Of a stretch of DNA of 64,000 nt, positions 7,822-18,430 are shown piece by piece (positions within the stretch are counted from its first letter, which is position 1; each line of letters starts with the position of its first letter). The translations under genes and the position numbers were made by a program. This stretch comes from Gorillibacterium massiliense. Its GTDB lineage: Bacteria; Bacillota; Bacilli; Paenibacillales; NBRC-103111. The notes under the pieces were generated by a model. That model was given only the letters and a program-made list of their open reading frames with translations, was not told the DNA's origin and made no database searches. Where the stretch lies: the NCBI RefSeq assembly GCF_000455485.1, contig NZ_CBQR020000177.1:1-64000 (forward strand), given 5' to 3'.

Positions 7822-8214
7822 TTAACGTTTCGAGAATTGAGGAGCGCGACGAGCAGCTTTCAAGCCGTATTTTTTCCGTTCCTTCATCCGTGGGTCACGG
7901 GTCAGGAAGCCGGCTTTTTTCAAAGACGGACGGAATTCAGGATCGGCTTTCAGCAGAGCGCGGGAAATGCCGTGACGGATTGCTCCAGCTTGACCAGAGA
8001 TACCGCCGCCGTTAGCGATAACGAGCACGTCGTATTTGCCAAGCGTGTCAGTCAGGTTAAGCGGCTGTTTTACGATGAGTTTCAGCGTTTCAAGACCGAA
8101 ATATTCGTCCAGATTGCGCTTATTGATTACGATACGTCCTTCACCCGGAACAAGGCGCACACGCGCTACCGAGTGTTTACGACGACCGGTCCCATAGTAT
8201 TGTACTTGTGCCAT
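7822..8214 (-). CDS. rpsI: 30S ribosomal protein S9
   Basis: 130 residues, the normal length for Bacillus S9. The N-terminus [17 protein letters not shown] and the conserved basic tail ending FSKR are present. The tail reaches the P-site tRNA in the ribosome. It is 18 nt downstream of rplM in the usual two-gene operon and ends at a strong terminator. Confidence 0.98.
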   Translation of the reverse strand: MAQVQYYGTGRRKHSVARVRLVPGEGRIVINKRNLDEYFGLETLKLIVKQPLNLTDTLGKYDVLVIANGGGISGQAGAIRHGISRALLKADPEFRPSLKKAGFLTRDPRMKERKKYGLKAARRAPQFSKR

Positions 8215-8232
8215 GAAACTGTCCTCCCTTTA

Positions 8233-8670
8233 TTATCCGCGAAGTTCGTAAACTTCTGGTTTTTGTGCGGCGTGCGTATGTTCGCTGCCTGCAAATACTT
8301 TAAGCTTCGTCTTCATGCTGTCGCCAAGACGGGTCTTCGGAAGCATACCGTGAACAGCCAGCTCGATCATACGTTCCGGCTTGTTCTTCAGCATTTCCTC
8401 TGCAGGTGTAACTTTCAAACCGCCCGGATACATGGAGTGACGGTAGTACATTTTCTTTTGAAGTTTCTTGCCGGTCAAAACGACCTTGCTGGCGTTAATG
8501 ATGATGACGAAATCACCGGTGTCGACATGCGGAGTAAACTCCGGTTTGTGCTTGCCGCGGATCAAACTTGCAGCTTCGCTTGCCAGACGCCCCAGGGTTT
8601 TGCCTTCAGCATCAATAACGTACCATTTGCGCTCAACTTCATTCGGTTTCGCCATATATGTGGTACTCAT
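8233..8670 (-). CDS. rplM: 50S ribosomal protein L13
   Basis: 145 residues, full length, with the family signature around [14 protein letters not shown]13 is an early-assembling 23S-binding protein. ATG at 8670 follows TAGGAGGACACGCAA. It has its own promoter and an L13-leader-like structure upstream, so expression is probably autoregulated. Confidence 0.98.
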   Translation of the reverse strand: MSTTYMAKPNEVERKWYVIDAEGKTLGRLASEAASLIRGKHKPEFTPHVDTGDFVIIINASKVVLTGKKLQKKMYYRHSMYPGGLKVTPAEEMLKNKPERMIELAVHGMLPKTRLGDSMKTKLKVFAGSEHTHAAQKPEVYELRG

Positions 8671-8689
8671 TTGCGTGTCCTCCTAAACT

Positions 8690-8778
8690 TCATAAAGATC
8701 CATTGAAATCTTCAGCTTGGTAAAAGTGAGCGGCTATTTCGACTCGGGGCGTGGGAGGCCAGTCGAAACACCAGCATT
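8690..8778 (-). promoter_or_regulatory. L13 leader-like RNA upstream of rplM
   Basis: In the leader an 8-bp stem, TTTCGACT with AGTCGAAA, is enclosed by GCTGGT pairing with ACCAAGC. Its position between the rplM promoter and ATG, and its shape, fit the L13 leader family known upstream of rplM in Bacillota, where L13 is thought to repress its own operon. A covariance-model search was not possible here. Confidence 0.55.
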
Positions 8779-8779
8779 T

Positions 8780-8808
8780 ATCATACCGCATTTCGCATAA
8801 ATAATCAA
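8780..8808 (-). promoter_or_regulatory. sigma-A promoter of rplM-rpsI
   Basis: -35 TTGATT (8803-8808), a 17-nt spacer, -10 TATGAT (8780-8785), just after the truA stop codon. Confidence 0.7.
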
Positions 8809-8815
8809 GAAGAAA

Positions 8816-9604
8816 TCATGAATAAAATGTGATGCCGGGCAAGTCATATTGTACATCCCATAACATCAATCCATGAGCCTCAGCTGTCGGTCCTGCCTTC
8901 TGCCTACTCATTGCAGCCAAAATAGCGGGAATCTCTTCCGCTTTGCGCTTTCCTTCTCCAACCTGAAGAAGCGTTCCTACAATAATCCGCACCATATTAT
9001 GCAAAAAATCGTTTCCGGTAATATAGATCCGGATCACACCTGCCTCGCCATACCAGTCTGGGGGCGAGGGTTCGAACTCAAGTCGTGCCTCCATGATGGT
9101 GCGCACATGTGATCCTTTCGCGCTTTTGACGGAACAGAAAGAGGTGAAATCATGGGTGCATTCGAAATACTTCAGCGCTGTTCTCATCGCCTCTATGTCG
9201 AGTCTCAGCGGATGGTGAAACCGGTAGCCGCGCTCAAACACATCGGGAAACTTCGTGCGCTGAATAGTATATTGGTAAGTCTTCTGTAACGCGTGCCGAC
9301 GAGCATGGAAGCCATCCGGCACCACAGCCGCGCGAAGGACGACGATATCCTTCGGTAACCGGGTATTCATCGCAAGAGAAAACCGTTCGACTGAGATTTG
9401 CGCATCCGTATAAAAGTTGACCATCTGAGCCTGAGCATGAACGCCCGCGTCAGTCCGGCCCGAACCGTATACTTTAACGACTTCTCCTGTCAGCTCGAAG
9501 ATCGCTTTCTCCAGCATGTCCTGAATGGTGTTGCCAAAGGGCTGGGACTGAAAGCCGTTGTAGCTGCTTCCGTCATAGCTCACAACAAACGCTAAATTGC
9601 GCAC
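8816..9604 (-). CDS. truA: tRNA pseudouridine(38-40) synthase TruA
   Basis: A 262-residue TruA. The catalytic Asp is Asp52 in GSGRTDAGVHA. It isomerises U38-U40 in tRNA anticodon stems. I favour GTG at 9604, because RNLAFVVSYDG is the normal N-terminus and GGGG lies 7 nt upstream. A longer version from ATG at 9640 would start inside the loop of a hairpin (AGGCCGT/ACGGCCT, 9630-9652). In B. subtilis ecfA1-ecfA2-ecfT separate rplQ from truA; here only a terminator does. Confidence 0.93.
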   Translation of the reverse strand: MRNLAFVVSYDGSSYNGFQSQPFGNTIQDMLEKAIFELTGEVVKVYGSGRTDAGVHAQAQMVNFYTDAQISVERFSLAMNTRLPKDIVVLRAAVVPDGFHARRHALQKTYQYTIQRTKFPDVFERGYRFHHPLRLDIEAMRTALKYFECTHDFTSFCSVKSAKGSHVRTIMEARLEFEPSPPDWYGEAGVIRIYITGNDFLHNMVRIIVGTLLQVGEGKRKAEEIPAILAAMSRQKAGPTAEAHGLMLWDVQYDLPGITFYS

Positions 9605-9676
9605 TTGATATCCCCAACCTTTATTAAGGCCGTAGACCATTAACGGCCTAACCTCGCAAAAACACTTTTTGGGTAT

Positions 9677-9720
9677 AAAAAAAGGGCTTCAGCAGAACCT
9701 TGACGGTTCTGTCCACCCTT
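9677..9720 (-). terminator. terminator after rplQ
   Basis: The minus-strand stem has an inner CAGAACC/GGTTCTG helix and an outer AAGGG/CCCTT helix, followed by seven Ts. It ends the S10-spc-alpha transcript before truA. Confidence 0.8.
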
Positions 9721-9734
9721 TCCCCTTTTAAACC

Positions 9735-10100
9735 TTAAGCCCGGTCTACCAGTTCCAGATAAACCATAGGAGCTCCGTCTCCACGACGGGGTCCCAGCTT
9801 CAAAATACGAGTGTAGCCACCCGGACGATCCGCATAGCGCTTTGCCAGTTCGGAAAAGAGCTTTTGGATGGCGTCTTGGTTTTCGTCAGCCGCTTCACGA
9901 CGAACAAATGCTGCTACTTGACGACGAGCGTGCAGGTCACCGCGCTTTGCAAGCGTGATGAGTTTTTCAGCGATGGAACGAACTTCCTTCGCCTTCGCTT
10001 CAGTCGTTTGGATGCGTTCCTGTATGAACAAGTCGGTTACCAGGTCACGGAACAATGCTTTCCGAGCGCTGGCGTCACGACCCAACTTTTGGTATGCCAT
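9735..10100 (-). CDS. rplQ: 50S ribosomal protein L17
   Basis: 121 residues with the standard start [20 protein letters not shown] and the conserved GGYTRI segment near the C-terminus. L17 lies near the peptide tunnel exit. It is the last gene of the long ribosomal-protein run, 27 nt after rpoA. Confidence 0.98.
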   Translation of the reverse strand: MAYQKLGRDASARKALFRDLVTDLFIQERIQTTEAKAKEVRSIAEKLITLAKRGDLHARRQVAAFVRREAADENQDAIQKLFSELAKRYADRPGGYTRILKLGPRRGDGAPMVYLELVDRA

Positions 10101-10127
10101 GGTGTTCCCTCCTTCTTTAGGCGATGA

Positions 10128-11072
10128 TTATTCTTCCATACGAAGGCCCAGGCCCAGCTCTTCGAGCTTCTCCTGAACTTCTTCCAGGGATTTGCGACCC
10201 AGATTCCGCACCTTCATCATGTCTTCTTCGGTTTTGGTGATCAATTCCTGAACGGTATTGATACCCGCACGCTTCAGACAGTTGTAGGAACGAACGGAAA
10301 GATCCAACTCTTCGATGGTCATTTCCAGGACTTTTTCTTTCTTGTCCTCTTCCTTCTCCACCATAATCTCAGCATCTTTCGCTTCATCGGTCAGACCGAC
10401 AAATAGATAGAGATGCTCTGTGAGAATTTTGGCGCCAAGACTTACTGCTTCTTCCGGACGAATGCTGCCGTCCGTCCACACTTCCAGCGTGAGCTTGTCA
10501 TAGTTCGTAACTTGCCCAACACGGGTGTTTTCCACGGAATAATTAACGTGCGTAATCGGCGTAAAAATAGAATCAATCGGAATGACGCCAATCGGCTGAT
10601 CTTCCCGTTTGTTCTTGTCGGCTTGCACGTAACCGCGGCCCCTATTGGCATGGATACGCATGTGAACGCGGGCATCCGGGGAAAGCGTAGCGATATGAAG
10701 GTCAGGGTTCAAGATTTCCACGTCGCTGTCCGCACGAATGTCACCGGCCGAAATCCGGCCTTCACCTTCGGCGTCGATTTCCAGAATCTTTTCTTCGTCG
10801 GAATGAATCTTTAACGATAGTCCCTTAAGATTAAGGATAATCTCCGTTACATCCTCCATAACACCCGGGATCGTCGAAAATTCGTGGAGAACTCCGTCGA
10901 TCTGCACGGACGAAACAGCGGCTCCAGGCAGCGAGGAAAGAAGAATACGCCGCAGGGAATTACCCAGCGTCGTGCCATAGCCGCGTTCCAGCGGCTCTAC
11001 AACAAATTTGCCGTAGTTGCCTTCCTCGTTAACCGTCACGGTTTCTATTTTTGGCTTTTCGATCTCTATCAT
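10128..11072 (-). CDS. rpoA: RNA polymerase subunit alpha
   Basis: 314 residues. The N-terminal assembly domain (about 1-230) includes [19 protein letters not shown] Lys/Glu-rich linker precedes the helical C-terminal domain (about 250-314), with the helix-hairpin-helix region [15 protein letters not shown] that contacts UP elements and activators. ATG at 11072 follows GAAGGAGGG. It is 127 nt after rpsK; that gap holds no gene. Confidence 0.98.
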   Translation of the reverse strand: MIEIEKPKIETVTVNEEGNYGKFVVEPLERGYGTTLGNSLRRILLSSLPGAAVSSVQIDGVLHEFSTIPGVMEDVTEIILNLKGLSLKIHSDEEKILEIDAEGEGRISAGDIRADSDVEILNPDLHIATLSPDARVHMRIHANRGRGYVQADKNKREDQPIGVIPIDSIFTPITHVNYSVENTRVGQVTNYDKLTLEVWTDGSIRPEEAVSLGAKILTEHLYLFVGLTDEAKDAEIMVEKEEDKKEKVLEMTIEELDLSVRSYNCLKRAGINTVQELITKTEEDMMKVRNLGRKSLEEVQEKLEELGLGLRMEE

Positions 11073-11199
11073 TAAAATGAACCCTCCTTCGAAACGTCGT
11101 TTCCTCGGGATTACCTAACGGATAATAACCTGGCAGTATGTCTATCCTCCTACACCATTATTAACCGGCAGAGGATAAATATACTACCCCGCGACTGGA

Positions 11200-11598
11200 T
11201 TAGACGCGGCGACGTTTCGGAGGACGGCAGCCGTTATGAGGAACCGGAGTTACGTCTTTGATCATGTTCACTTCAAGACCAGCGGCTTGAAGGGAGCGGA
11301 TAGCGGACTCGCGGCCAGCACCCGGACCTTTGACCATAACTTCTACAGTCTTCATGCCGTGATCCATTGCGGCTTTTGCAGCAGTTTCTGCGGCCATTTG
11401 AGCAGCGTAAGGCGTGCTTTTCCGCGATCCTTTAAAACCCAGGTTACCGGAGCTTGCCCAGGAAATTGCATTTCCGTGGGGATCCGTGATGGTAACGATG
11501 GTGTTGTTAAAAGTGGAGCGGATGTGGGCCACTCCGGATTCAATATTCTTCCGGTCACGACGTTTCGTGCGGGCAATTTTAGCTTTTGGTTTTGCCAT
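11200..11598 (-). CDS. rpsK: 30S ribosomal protein S11
   Basis: 132 residues, typical of Bacillales S11. It has the core [18 protein letters not shown] and the signature [18 protein letters not shown] at the C-terminus. S11 forms part of the mRNA exit region of the 30S platform. It is 18 nt after rpsM. Confidence 0.98.
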   Translation of the reverse strand: MAKPKAKIARTKRRDRKNIESGVAHIRSTFNNTIVTITDPHGNAISWASSGNLGFKGSRKSTPYAAQMAAETAAKAAMDHGMKTVEVMVKGPGAGRESAIRSLQAAGLEVNMIKDVTPVPHNGCRPPKRRRV

Positions 11599-11616
11599 TA
11601 GTGGTTTCCCCCCTTA

Positions 11617-11985
11617 TTACTTCTTCTTGTTCGCTACAGTACGGCGCGGACCTTTGCGCGTACGAGCGTTAGTTTTGGTGCGTTGTCCACGAACCGGCAG
11701 ACCGCGACGGTGACGAATGCCGCGATAGGATCCGATTTCGATCAGACGCTTAATGTTCAAAGAGATTTCGCGGCGAAGATCGCCTTCTACTTTGACATTC
11801 TTATCGATTGCTTCCCGCAGACGGCTAACTTCATCCTCGGTCAGATCGCGAACGCGAGTTTCCGGGCTGATTTCAGCAATACCGAGAATTTTTTGGGAAG
11901 TGGTCTTGCCAATGCCGAAGATATACGTCAAGGCGATTTCCACTCGTTTGTCACGGGGCAAGTCAACTCCAGCTATACGAGCCAT
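11617..11985 (-). CDS. rpsM: 30S ribosomal protein S13
   Basis: 122 residues. The N-terminus [19 protein letters not shown] is followed by the helix-two-turn-helix region and the basic C-terminal tail ([18 protein letters not shown]) that contacts P-site tRNA and the L5 intersubunit bridge. It is 16 nt after rpmJ. Confidence 0.98.
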   Translation of the reverse strand: MARIAGVDLPRDKRVEIALTYIFGIGKTTSQKILGIAEISPETRVRDLTEDEVSRLREAIDKNVKVEGDLRREISLNIKRLIEIGSYRGIRHRRGLPVRGQRTKTNARTRKGPRRTVANKKK

Positions 11986-12001
11986 TCAGGGCTGCACCTC
12001 C

Positions 12002-12121
<120 letters not shown>

Positions 12122-12135
12122 TTACCTCCCTCAAG

Positions 12136-12194
12136 AGCTTTCTGTCGGAAAGCTGTTCGCAATTTCATACGCTTCGCTTTCCGTTCTGGAAAGC
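12136..12194 (-). other. tandem similar hairpins between infA and rpmJ
   Basis: Two short stem-loops share arms. AGCTTTC/GAAAGCT spans 12136-12154 and GCTTTCC/GGAAAGC spans 12176-12194, each with a 5-nt loop. They occupy the 152-nt gap ahead of rpmJ. No U-tract follows either one, so they look more like RNA or protein binding sites than terminators. Confidence 0.5.
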
Positions 12195-12267
12195 TTGTTA
12201 CTAAGGTCTGCACCGTCAGCGGCAGTATCGAGACTTCCCCGAAGGAAAGCGTAATATTCTTTATCGC

Positions 12268-12486
12268 TTACTTGTACCGGTAAGTGATGCGTCCACGCGT
12301 CAGATCGTAGGGTGAAAGTTCTACCGTCACCTTATCTCCAGGCAGAATGCGGATAAAGTGCATCCGGATTTTGCCGGAAACGTGGGCCAGGATTTTGTGT
12401 CCGTTCTCCAGTTCCACTTTGAACATGGCATTCGGCAAAGGCTCGATTACCGTGCCTTCCACTTCAATAACGTCTTCTTTGGCCAC
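12268..12486 (-). CDS. infA: translation initiation factor IF-1
   Basis: 72 residues starting [20 protein letters not shown], a single OB fold that binds the 30S A site during initiation. I chose GTG at 12486 because AAAGGAG lies 7 nt upstream and the product then has the standard length. ATG at 12492 would leave almost no spacing. It begins 2 nt after the KOW gene stop. Confidence 0.97.
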   Translation of the reverse strand: MAKEDVIEVEGTVIEPLPNAMFKVELENGHKILAHVSGKIRMHFIRILPGDKVTVELSPYDLTRGRITYRYK

Positions 12487-12488
12487 AG

Positions 12489-12803
12489 TCATTCTCCTTT
12501 CTGCTCAGCTTCAGCTTCACAGTCTTCTCTGAATTTGTTCAGGGAAAACCGCAGTTTTCCATTCGTGACACGTCCCGTGTCCCGCAGGCTGTCGGCGACT
12601 TCGCGGCTAATCGCATCCTGAAGTTGAACGTGAAGGATATTCTTGCGCTTCGGTTGGTCAAACTTTCGTTTGTCTCCGTCTGCAATCAGAATAAATCTTT
12701 CATCAACAACTCCAATAATGACGGCTAGCTTTTCGGTGTCGCGGCCACGCAGGATCCGCACGATTTGTCCCAGTTGAGGCTTTCGCGTTTCCACTTGATT
12801 CAC
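12489..12803 (-). CDS. KOW-domain RNA-binding protein (L14e-like)
   Basis: 104 residues. A KOW motif near the N-terminus ([21 protein letters not shown]) is followed by [13 protein letters not shown] and a Glu/Lys-rich tail. This small protein stands between map and infA in many Bacillota and is annotated as a KOW-domain or L14e/L6e/L27e-like RNA-binding protein. Its exact role is unknown. It overlaps the map stop by 4 nt (ATGA), which implies translational coupling. Confidence 0.88.
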   Translation of the reverse strand: MNQVETRKPQLGQIVRILRGRDTEKLAVIIGVVDERFILIADGDKRKFDQPKRKNILHVQLQDAISREVADSLRDTGRVTNGKLRFSLNKFREDCEAEAEQKGE

Positions 12804-13548
12804 CCGGCTTTCGTCAGGATCTCATACCCGTCTGCGGTTACCGCGACAGTATGTTCAAAGTGGGCGCAGAGAGAACCGTCCACCGTCACTACCGTCCAGT
12901 TATCGGACAAAGTGCGGACATAACGTTCACCCAGATTCACCATCGGCTCGATGGCCAGCACCATGCCTGGCTTCAAACGAGGGCCCCGTTCAGACGGACC
13001 GTAGTTCGGGATTTGCGGCTCCTCATGGAGCTCGGTCCCGACACCATGACCGACATATTCACGAACGATGGACATCCCTTCATTTTCCGCACAGACCTGA
13101 ACCGCATGGGAGATTGTAAAGAGACGAGCATCCGGTTTAACTTCCGCAATCCCTGCGTAGAGGGATCGTTCCGTCACGTCCAAGAGCCGCTGCGCCTCTG
13201 GAGAAATCTTCCCTACTCCATATGTCCAAGCCGAATCGCCGTGATACCCCTTATATTGGGCGCCGATGTCGAGGCTGATCACATCGCCTTCCATCAGCTT
13301 TCGTTCGCCGGGAATGCCATGCACCAATTCATTGTTGACTGAAGCGCAAATACTGGCAGGAAAACCGTTGTAGCCTTTAAAAGACGGCACAGCACCCTGT
13401 TTGCGAATGAACTCTTCCGCCAATCGGTCTAACTCTTTTGTGGTGATGCCTGGTTGAATGAGTGGAGCCAACATGCGGTGCGTTTCAGCAACAATGCGTC
13501 CCGCTACCCGCATGAGGTCCAGTTCAGCCGCGGATTTACAGATAATCA

Positions 13549-13549
<1 letters not shown>
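12800..13549 (-). CDS. map: methionine aminopeptidase, type I
   Basis: 249 residues. It removes the initiator Met from nascent proteins. The metal-binding Asp pair lies in [20 protein letters not shown], a His in [12 protein letters not shown] and a Glu in [13 protein letters not shown] at 13549 overlaps the adk stop by one base (TAATG). Confidence 0.97.
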
Positions 13550-14238
<689 letters not shown>

Positions 14239-14247
14239 CTACGCGGC

Positions 14248-15552
14248 TTACTTGTTGATAAACCCTTTGTAGTGGCGCTTGATCAGCTGGCTTTCGATGG
14301 TCTTCATCGTTTCCAGACCAACCCCGATTACGATCAGGATGGAGGTACCACCGATTTTCAAGCTCTGCGGCAAACCGAGTGCATCGGTGAAGATAAGCGG
14401 CAAAACTGAAATGGCAGCGAGGAAGAGCGCACCGGCTAACGTGATGCGAGTCATCACGCGGGTCAGGTAGACCTGCGTCGTTTTTCCAGGACGAATGCCC
14501 GGAATATATCCGCCATTCTTCTTCATTTGCTCGGCCATTTGCTGCGGGTTGATCTGCACGAAAGTGTAGAAGAACGTAAAGCCGAGAATCAGAAGAACGT
14601 AAAGCGTAATGCCAATGCCTGAAGCGTGCTGAATCGTAATGTTATTCATGATCCAGTCGGCAAATGCATGCCCACGCCAGAATTGGGCGATCGTCGCCGG
14701 GAACATCAGCAAGGATACTGCGAAGATGACCGGAATAACGCCAGCTGCATTAACCTTCATCGGAATGTGAGTCGATTGTCCGCCGTACATTTTACGTCCG
14801 ACTACGCGTTTGGCATACTGCACGGGAATCTTGCGAATCCCTTGCTGGATGAAGATAACGCCAGCCACGATCAAAATGATAACGACAAACAGCAGAACGG
14901 CTTTTACGATGTTCAGGAACAGCGCGTCCCCGCCATCCAAAAACCATTGCTGGAACAATTGACGCACACCGGTAGGAATGGCAGCGACGATACCGGCGAA
15001 GATCAGGATGGAAATCCCGTTGCCGATGCCTTTTTCATTGATTTGCTCACCGAGCCACATCAGGAATGCCGTACCTGCCGTCAAAACGACCGCAATCAGC
15101 ATGTATGTGGTGAAGCTCGCGTCAATGACAACACCGTTCAGAAGATTGTTAAATCCAACAGCATAGCCAAAACCTTGGACCAAGCCAAGAACGACCGTGC
15201 CGTAACGAGTAAATTGAGCCAGTTTCTTCCGTCCGGACTCCCCTTCTTTTGCCCATTGAGCAAAAGTCGGGATGACATCCATGGACAGCAGCTGCACGAT
15301 GATCGAAGCTGTAATGTAAGGCATGATCCCCATGGCAAACACGGAGAAGCGGAACAACGCTCCGCCCGAGAAGGTGTTCATCAAGCCGAATACACTGCTG
15401 CTCTGCTCATCGAGTCTGCTCAATACATCGGTATCAATATTGGTGACGGGAATGAAGTTACCGATGCGGTAGACGATCAGGATCAAAAGAGTGAAAATGA
15501 TCTTTTTCCGGAGATCCTCTACGCGCATAATGTTGGATAATGTTTTAAACAT
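14248..15552 (-). CDS. secY: protein translocase subunit SecY
   Basis: 434 residues with ten predicted transmembrane helices. It is the channel of the SecYEG translocon. Recognisable features are the plug region after helix 1 (NTFSGGALFRFSVFAMGIMP) and the cytoplasmic loop between helices 8 and 9. ATG at 15552 overlaps the rplO stop by one base, coupling the two. Confidence 0.98.
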   Translation of the reverse strand: MFKTLSNIMRVEDLRKKIIFTLLILIVYRIGNFIPVTNIDTDVLSRLDEQSSSVFGLMNTFSGGALFRFSVFAMGIMPYITASIIVQLLSMDVIPTFAQWAKEGESGRKKLAQFTRYGTVVLGLVQGFGYAVGFNNLLNGVVIDASFTTYMLIAVVLTAGTAFLMWLGEQINEKGIGNGISILIFAGIVAAIPTGVRQLFQQWFLDGGDALFLNIVKAVLLFVVIILIVAGVIFIQQGIRKIPVQYAKRVVGRKMYGGQSTHIPMKVNAAGVIPVIFAVSLLMFPATIAQFWRGHAFADWIMNNITIQHASGIGITLYVLLILGFTFFYTFVQINPQQMAEQMKKNGGYIPGIRPGKTTQVYLTRVMTRITLAGALFLAAISVLPLIFTDALGLPQSLKIGGTSILIVIGVGLETMKTIESQLIKRHYKGFINK

Positions 15553-15992
15553 TAAATCACCTCGGTTTGACCGCCGGCAGATTGGATTTTTTCAATCGCA
15601 CTCTGAGAGAACTTGTTCGCCTTAACCGTCAGTTTAACCGTAAGTTCCCCATTGCCCAAAATTTTGATGCCATCTTTAACGTCTTTGATTACGCCGGTCT
15701 CTACCAATACGATCGGAGTAATCTCCGTTCCTTCTTCAAAACGATTCAGATCGTCCAGGTTGACAATTGCGTATTCCTTGCGGTTTACGTTTTTGAAGCC
15801 GCGCTTAGGCAAACGTCGGAACAACGGATTTTGGCCGCCTTCGAAGCCGGGACGTACACCGCCGCCGGAACGGGCTTTTTGGCCTTTATGACCTTTGCCC
15901 GACGTTTTACCTGTGCCGCTACCGATACCCCGGCCCACACGTTTACGAGCACTAGTGGAACCTGGTGCAGGAGTCAACTCATGAATTTTCAT
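15552..15992 (-). CDS. rplO: 50S ribosomal protein L15
   Basis: 146 residues. A Gly/Lys/Arg-rich N-terminal extension ([19 protein letters not shown]) is followed by the globular domain with [18 protein letters not shown]. It is 89 nt after rpmD, the widest gap in the spc part. A possible weak internal promoter sits there (TTGCCG, 17 nt, GATAAT, about 16021-16053), overlapping a 6-bp hairpin. Confidence 0.98.
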   Translation of the reverse strand: MKIHELTPAPGSTSARKRVGRGIGSGTGKTSGKGHKGQKARSGGGVRPGFEGGQNPLFRRLPKRGFKNVNRKEYAIVNLDDLNRFEEGTEITPIVLVETGVIKDVKDGIKILGNGELTVKLTVKANKFSQSAIEKIQSAGGQTEVI

Positions 15993-16081
15993 CGCTCACG
16001 CACCTCCTTGTTAGTCTGTTAGATACTTGTATTATCCGCGAAGCTTGACGCTTCGGCAAGCTTATTGTTGAAGACAGAAGC

Positions 16082-16270
16082 TTACGCTTCGATTTCCTTG
16101 ACTTCCACCAGGTGGCTCACTTGGTTGATCATACCGCGAATCGCGGCATTGTCTTGGTGAACAACAGTTTGGTGCATTTTGCGAAGTCCCAGCGTATTCA
16201 CGGTTACACGTTGTTTTTCCGGGCGTCCGATCAAGCTGCGTGTGAGGGTGATCTCCAGTTGTTTCGCCAT
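16082..16270 (-). CDS. rpmD: 50S ribosomal protein L30
   Basis: 62 residues with the conserved [20 protein letters not shown] core. L30 is a small late-assembling 50S protein that binds 23S rRNA. It is 13 nt after rpsE. Confidence 0.98.
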   Translation of the reverse strand: MAKQLEITLTRSLIGRPEKQRVTVNTLGLRKMHQTVVHQDNAAIRGMINQVSHLVEVKEIEA

Positions 16271-16283
16271 AGTTTCCCCCTCC

Positions 16284-16781
16284 TTAACCCTTGAGTTCTT
16301 CGACGGTTTTGCCGCGAAGTTTGGCCACTTCTTCCACTCTCTTCAAGCGCTGAAGACCTTCCAGCGTAGCGTTAACCACGTTGATAGCGTTGGAAGAACC
16401 GAGGGATTTCGTGAGAATGTCGCCTACGCCAGCCAGTTCCAATACGGCGCGAACCGGGCCGCCGGCGATAACTCCGGTACCTTCGGATGCCGGTTTCAGA
16501 AGCACTCGGCCTGCGCCGAAGCGTCCGATAACCAGGTGAGGAATGGTGGTCCCGACGATCGGAACGTGCACCAGGTTTTTCTTGGCATCTTCGATGCCTT
16601 TCTTGATCGCATCGCCAACTTCGGAAGCTTTGCCGATCCCGGCTCCAACCCAGCCATTCCCGTCGCCAACGACGACGAGTGCGCTAAAGCTGAAACGGCG
16701 TCCGCCTTTGACAACCTTCGCTACGCGATTGATGTGGACGGTTTTGTCTTTCAAATCTAAACTATTCGGATCTACACGCAA
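16284..16781 (-). CDS. rpsE: 30S ribosomal protein S5
   Basis: 165 residues. The S5 N-terminal RNA-binding domain contains [20 protein letters not shown]. The fidelity-related loop and C-terminal domain are intact. The start is TTG at 16781 with GGAGG 8 nt upstream; no in-frame ATG fits the homologous N-terminus. Confidence 0.97.
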   Translation of the reverse strand: MRVDPNSLDLKDKTVHINRVAKVVKGGRRFSFSALVVVGDGNGWVGAGIGKASEVGDAIKKGIEDAKKNLVHVPIVGTTIPHLVIGRFGAGRVLLKPASEGTGVIAGGPVRAVLELAGVGDILTKSLGSSNAINVVNATLEGLQRLKRVEEVAKLRGKTVEELKG

Positions 16782-16810
16782 GTCATTAACCTCCTTATAG
16801 GCAAAATGGA

Positions 16811-17176
16811 TCAGAATTCGAGTCCGGCTTCACGGGCTGCATCAGCCAGCGCTTGCACGCGGCCATGATACAGGTATCCTCCACGGTCGAAAACGACCTT
16901 TTCGATGCCTTTCTCTTTTGCGCGCTTCGCGATCAGCTCGCCAACAAGCTTAGCTGCATCCATGTTGCCGCCATTGCCGGCTTCAGTCAATTCTTTATCT
17001 TGGGTCGACGCAGCTGCAAGGGTTACGCCTTGGCTATCGTCGATGATTTGAGCATACATATGTTTGGAAGAGCGGTAGATGCTCAACCGAGGACGTGCAG
17101 CGGTTCCTTCAATCTTTTTACGCACACGCAAGTGACGTTTCAGACGGGCTGCATTTTTGTCGCCTTTTGTAATCAT
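16811..17176 (-). CDS. rplR: 50S ribosomal protein L18
   Basis: 121 residues starting [21 protein letters not shown]. It binds 5S rRNA with L5. I chose ATG at 17176 because the alternative GTG four codons earlier touches the AAAGGAG ribosome binding site. The C-terminus [19 protein letters not shown] is the normal family end. Confidence 0.97.
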   Translation of the reverse strand: MITKGDKNAARLKRHLRVRKKIEGTAARPRLSIYRSSKHMYAQIIDDSQGVTLAAASTQDKELTEAGNGGNMDAAKLVGELIAKRAKEKGIEKVVFDRGGYLYHGRVQALADAAREAGLEF

Positions 17177-17214
17177 GGAATGGTTCACTCCTTTCGTTCA
17201 AGACGATTACTTGC

Positions 17215-17757
17215 TTACTTCTTCTTACCAGCTTTGCCTTCTTTACGCAGAATGCGTTCGCCTTCGTACTTGATGCCTTTGCCTTTGTAAGGTTCAGGTT
17301 CACGAACGGAGCGGACCTTAGCTGCAGTAGCGCCGACACGTTCTTTGTCGATGCCTCTAACCGTAATTTTGTTTTGTGCGGGAACTTCGAACTCGATGCC
17401 GGCTTCCGGTACGATTTCAACCGGGTGGGAGTAGCCCACGTTCAGCACCAGTTTGTCGCCATTCTTGTTGGCACGGTAACCGACGCCAACCAATTCTAGG
17501 TTTTTGCTGAAGCCTTCCGTGACTCCGCTCACCATATTCGCAACCACGCTCCGGGTCGTTCCGTGCAGGGAGCGGTGAAGCTTGTTGTCAGATGGACGCT
17601 CTACCGTAATGGCATCGCCTTCCACATTGACTTTCATATCTTTATGCAGTTCACGGGACAAGGTACCCTTCGGGCCCTTCACCGTAATGACTGTATTTTC
17701 CATCGTTACCGATACTCCGTTCGGAACTGCGATGGGTTTACGACCAATTCGGGACAT
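17215..17757 (-). CDS. rplF: 50S ribosomal protein L6
   Basis: 180 residues, two duplicated L6 domains, with the C-terminal signature [15 protein letters not shown]6 sits near the L7/L12 stalk base and the sarcin-ricin loop. It is 31 nt after rpsH. Confidence 0.98.
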   Translation of the reverse strand: MSRIGRKPIAVPNGVSVTMENTVITVKGPKGTLSRELHKDMKVNVEGDAITVERPSDNKLHRSLHGTTRSVVANMVSGVTEGFSKNLELVGVGYRANKNGDKLVLNVGYSHPVEIVPEAGIEFEVPAQNKITVRGIDKERVGATAAKVRSVREPEPYKGKGIKYEGERILRKEGKAGKKK

Positions 17758-17788
17758 GTTTACACCTCCATTCGTTCACGTTAGCGGA

Positions 17789-18187
17789 TTACCAAACGTA
17801 GCAAATAACTTCTCCGCCGGACTTTGTTTGACGGGCTTCTTTATCAGTCATGACGCCTTTGGACGTCGAGATGATGGCGATACCCAGTCCGCCCAGCACG
17901 CGTGGAACCTCTTGGCTCTTCGCGTAAACGCGCAAGCCTGGCTTGCTGATTCTTTTCAGACCGGAAATGACGCGCTCGTTGCTAGCGCCATATTTCAGGA
18001 ACAGACGGATGATGCCGTGCTTGTTGTCCTGAACATATTCCGCGTCACGAATGAAACCTTCACGCTTCAGGATTTCAGCGATTTCGCGCTTGATCTTGGA
18101 AGCCGGAATTTCAACCGTCTCATGACGGACAATATTGGCATTACGGATACGCGTAAGCATATCGGCAATTGGATCAGACATTACCAT
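17789..18187 (-). CDS. rpsH: 30S ribosomal protein S8
   Basis: 132 residues starting [18 protein letters not shown], the same form as in B. subtilis. The [20 protein letters not shown] signature is present. S8 binds the central domain of 16S rRNA; in E. coli it represses the spc operon. ATG at 18187 lies 10 nt after GGAGG. Confidence 0.98.
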   Translation of the reverse strand: MVMSDPIADMLTRIRNANIVRHETVEIPASKIKREIAEILKREGFIRDAEYVQDNKHGIIRLFLKYGASNERVISGLKRISKPGLRVYAKSQEVPRVLGGLGIAIISTSKGVMTDKEARQTKSGGEVICYVW

Positions 18188-18220
18188 TGTGTGCGAACCT
18201 CCTTCCCGAAAGCGGGGTGA

Positions 18221-18406
18221 TTACCAACTGGCTTTGCGTACGCCAGGGATTTGGCCTTTGTAAGCTAATTCACGGAAACAGATACGGCAAATCTTGAACT
18301 TGCGCAAAACGGAGTGCGGTCTTCCGCAGCGTTCGCAGCGAGTGTAAGCTTGCACTTTGAACTTCGGCGGGCGTTGTTGCTTGATTTTCATCGAAGTTTT
18401 TGCCAC
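18221..18406 (-). CDS. rpsN: 30S ribosomal protein S14, zinc-binding (type Z)
   Basis: 61 residues. It has the short zinc form with CERCG and CRICF, unlike the longer Cys-less S14 made under zinc limitation. The start is GTG at 18406, 9 nt after GGAGG. No second S14 gene is in the window. Confidence 0.98.
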   Translation of the reverse strand: MAKTSMKIKQQRPPKFKVQAYTRCERCGRPHSVLRKFKICRICFRELAYKGQIPGVRKASW

Positions 18407-18430
18407 TCGATTACACCTCCATTGTCTGGA

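Noticed and set aside
16021-16053. Internal promoter before rplO
   Set aside because: TTGCCG-17-GATAAT is weak and overlaps a small hairpin, so it is only mentioned with rplO and not listed as a feature.
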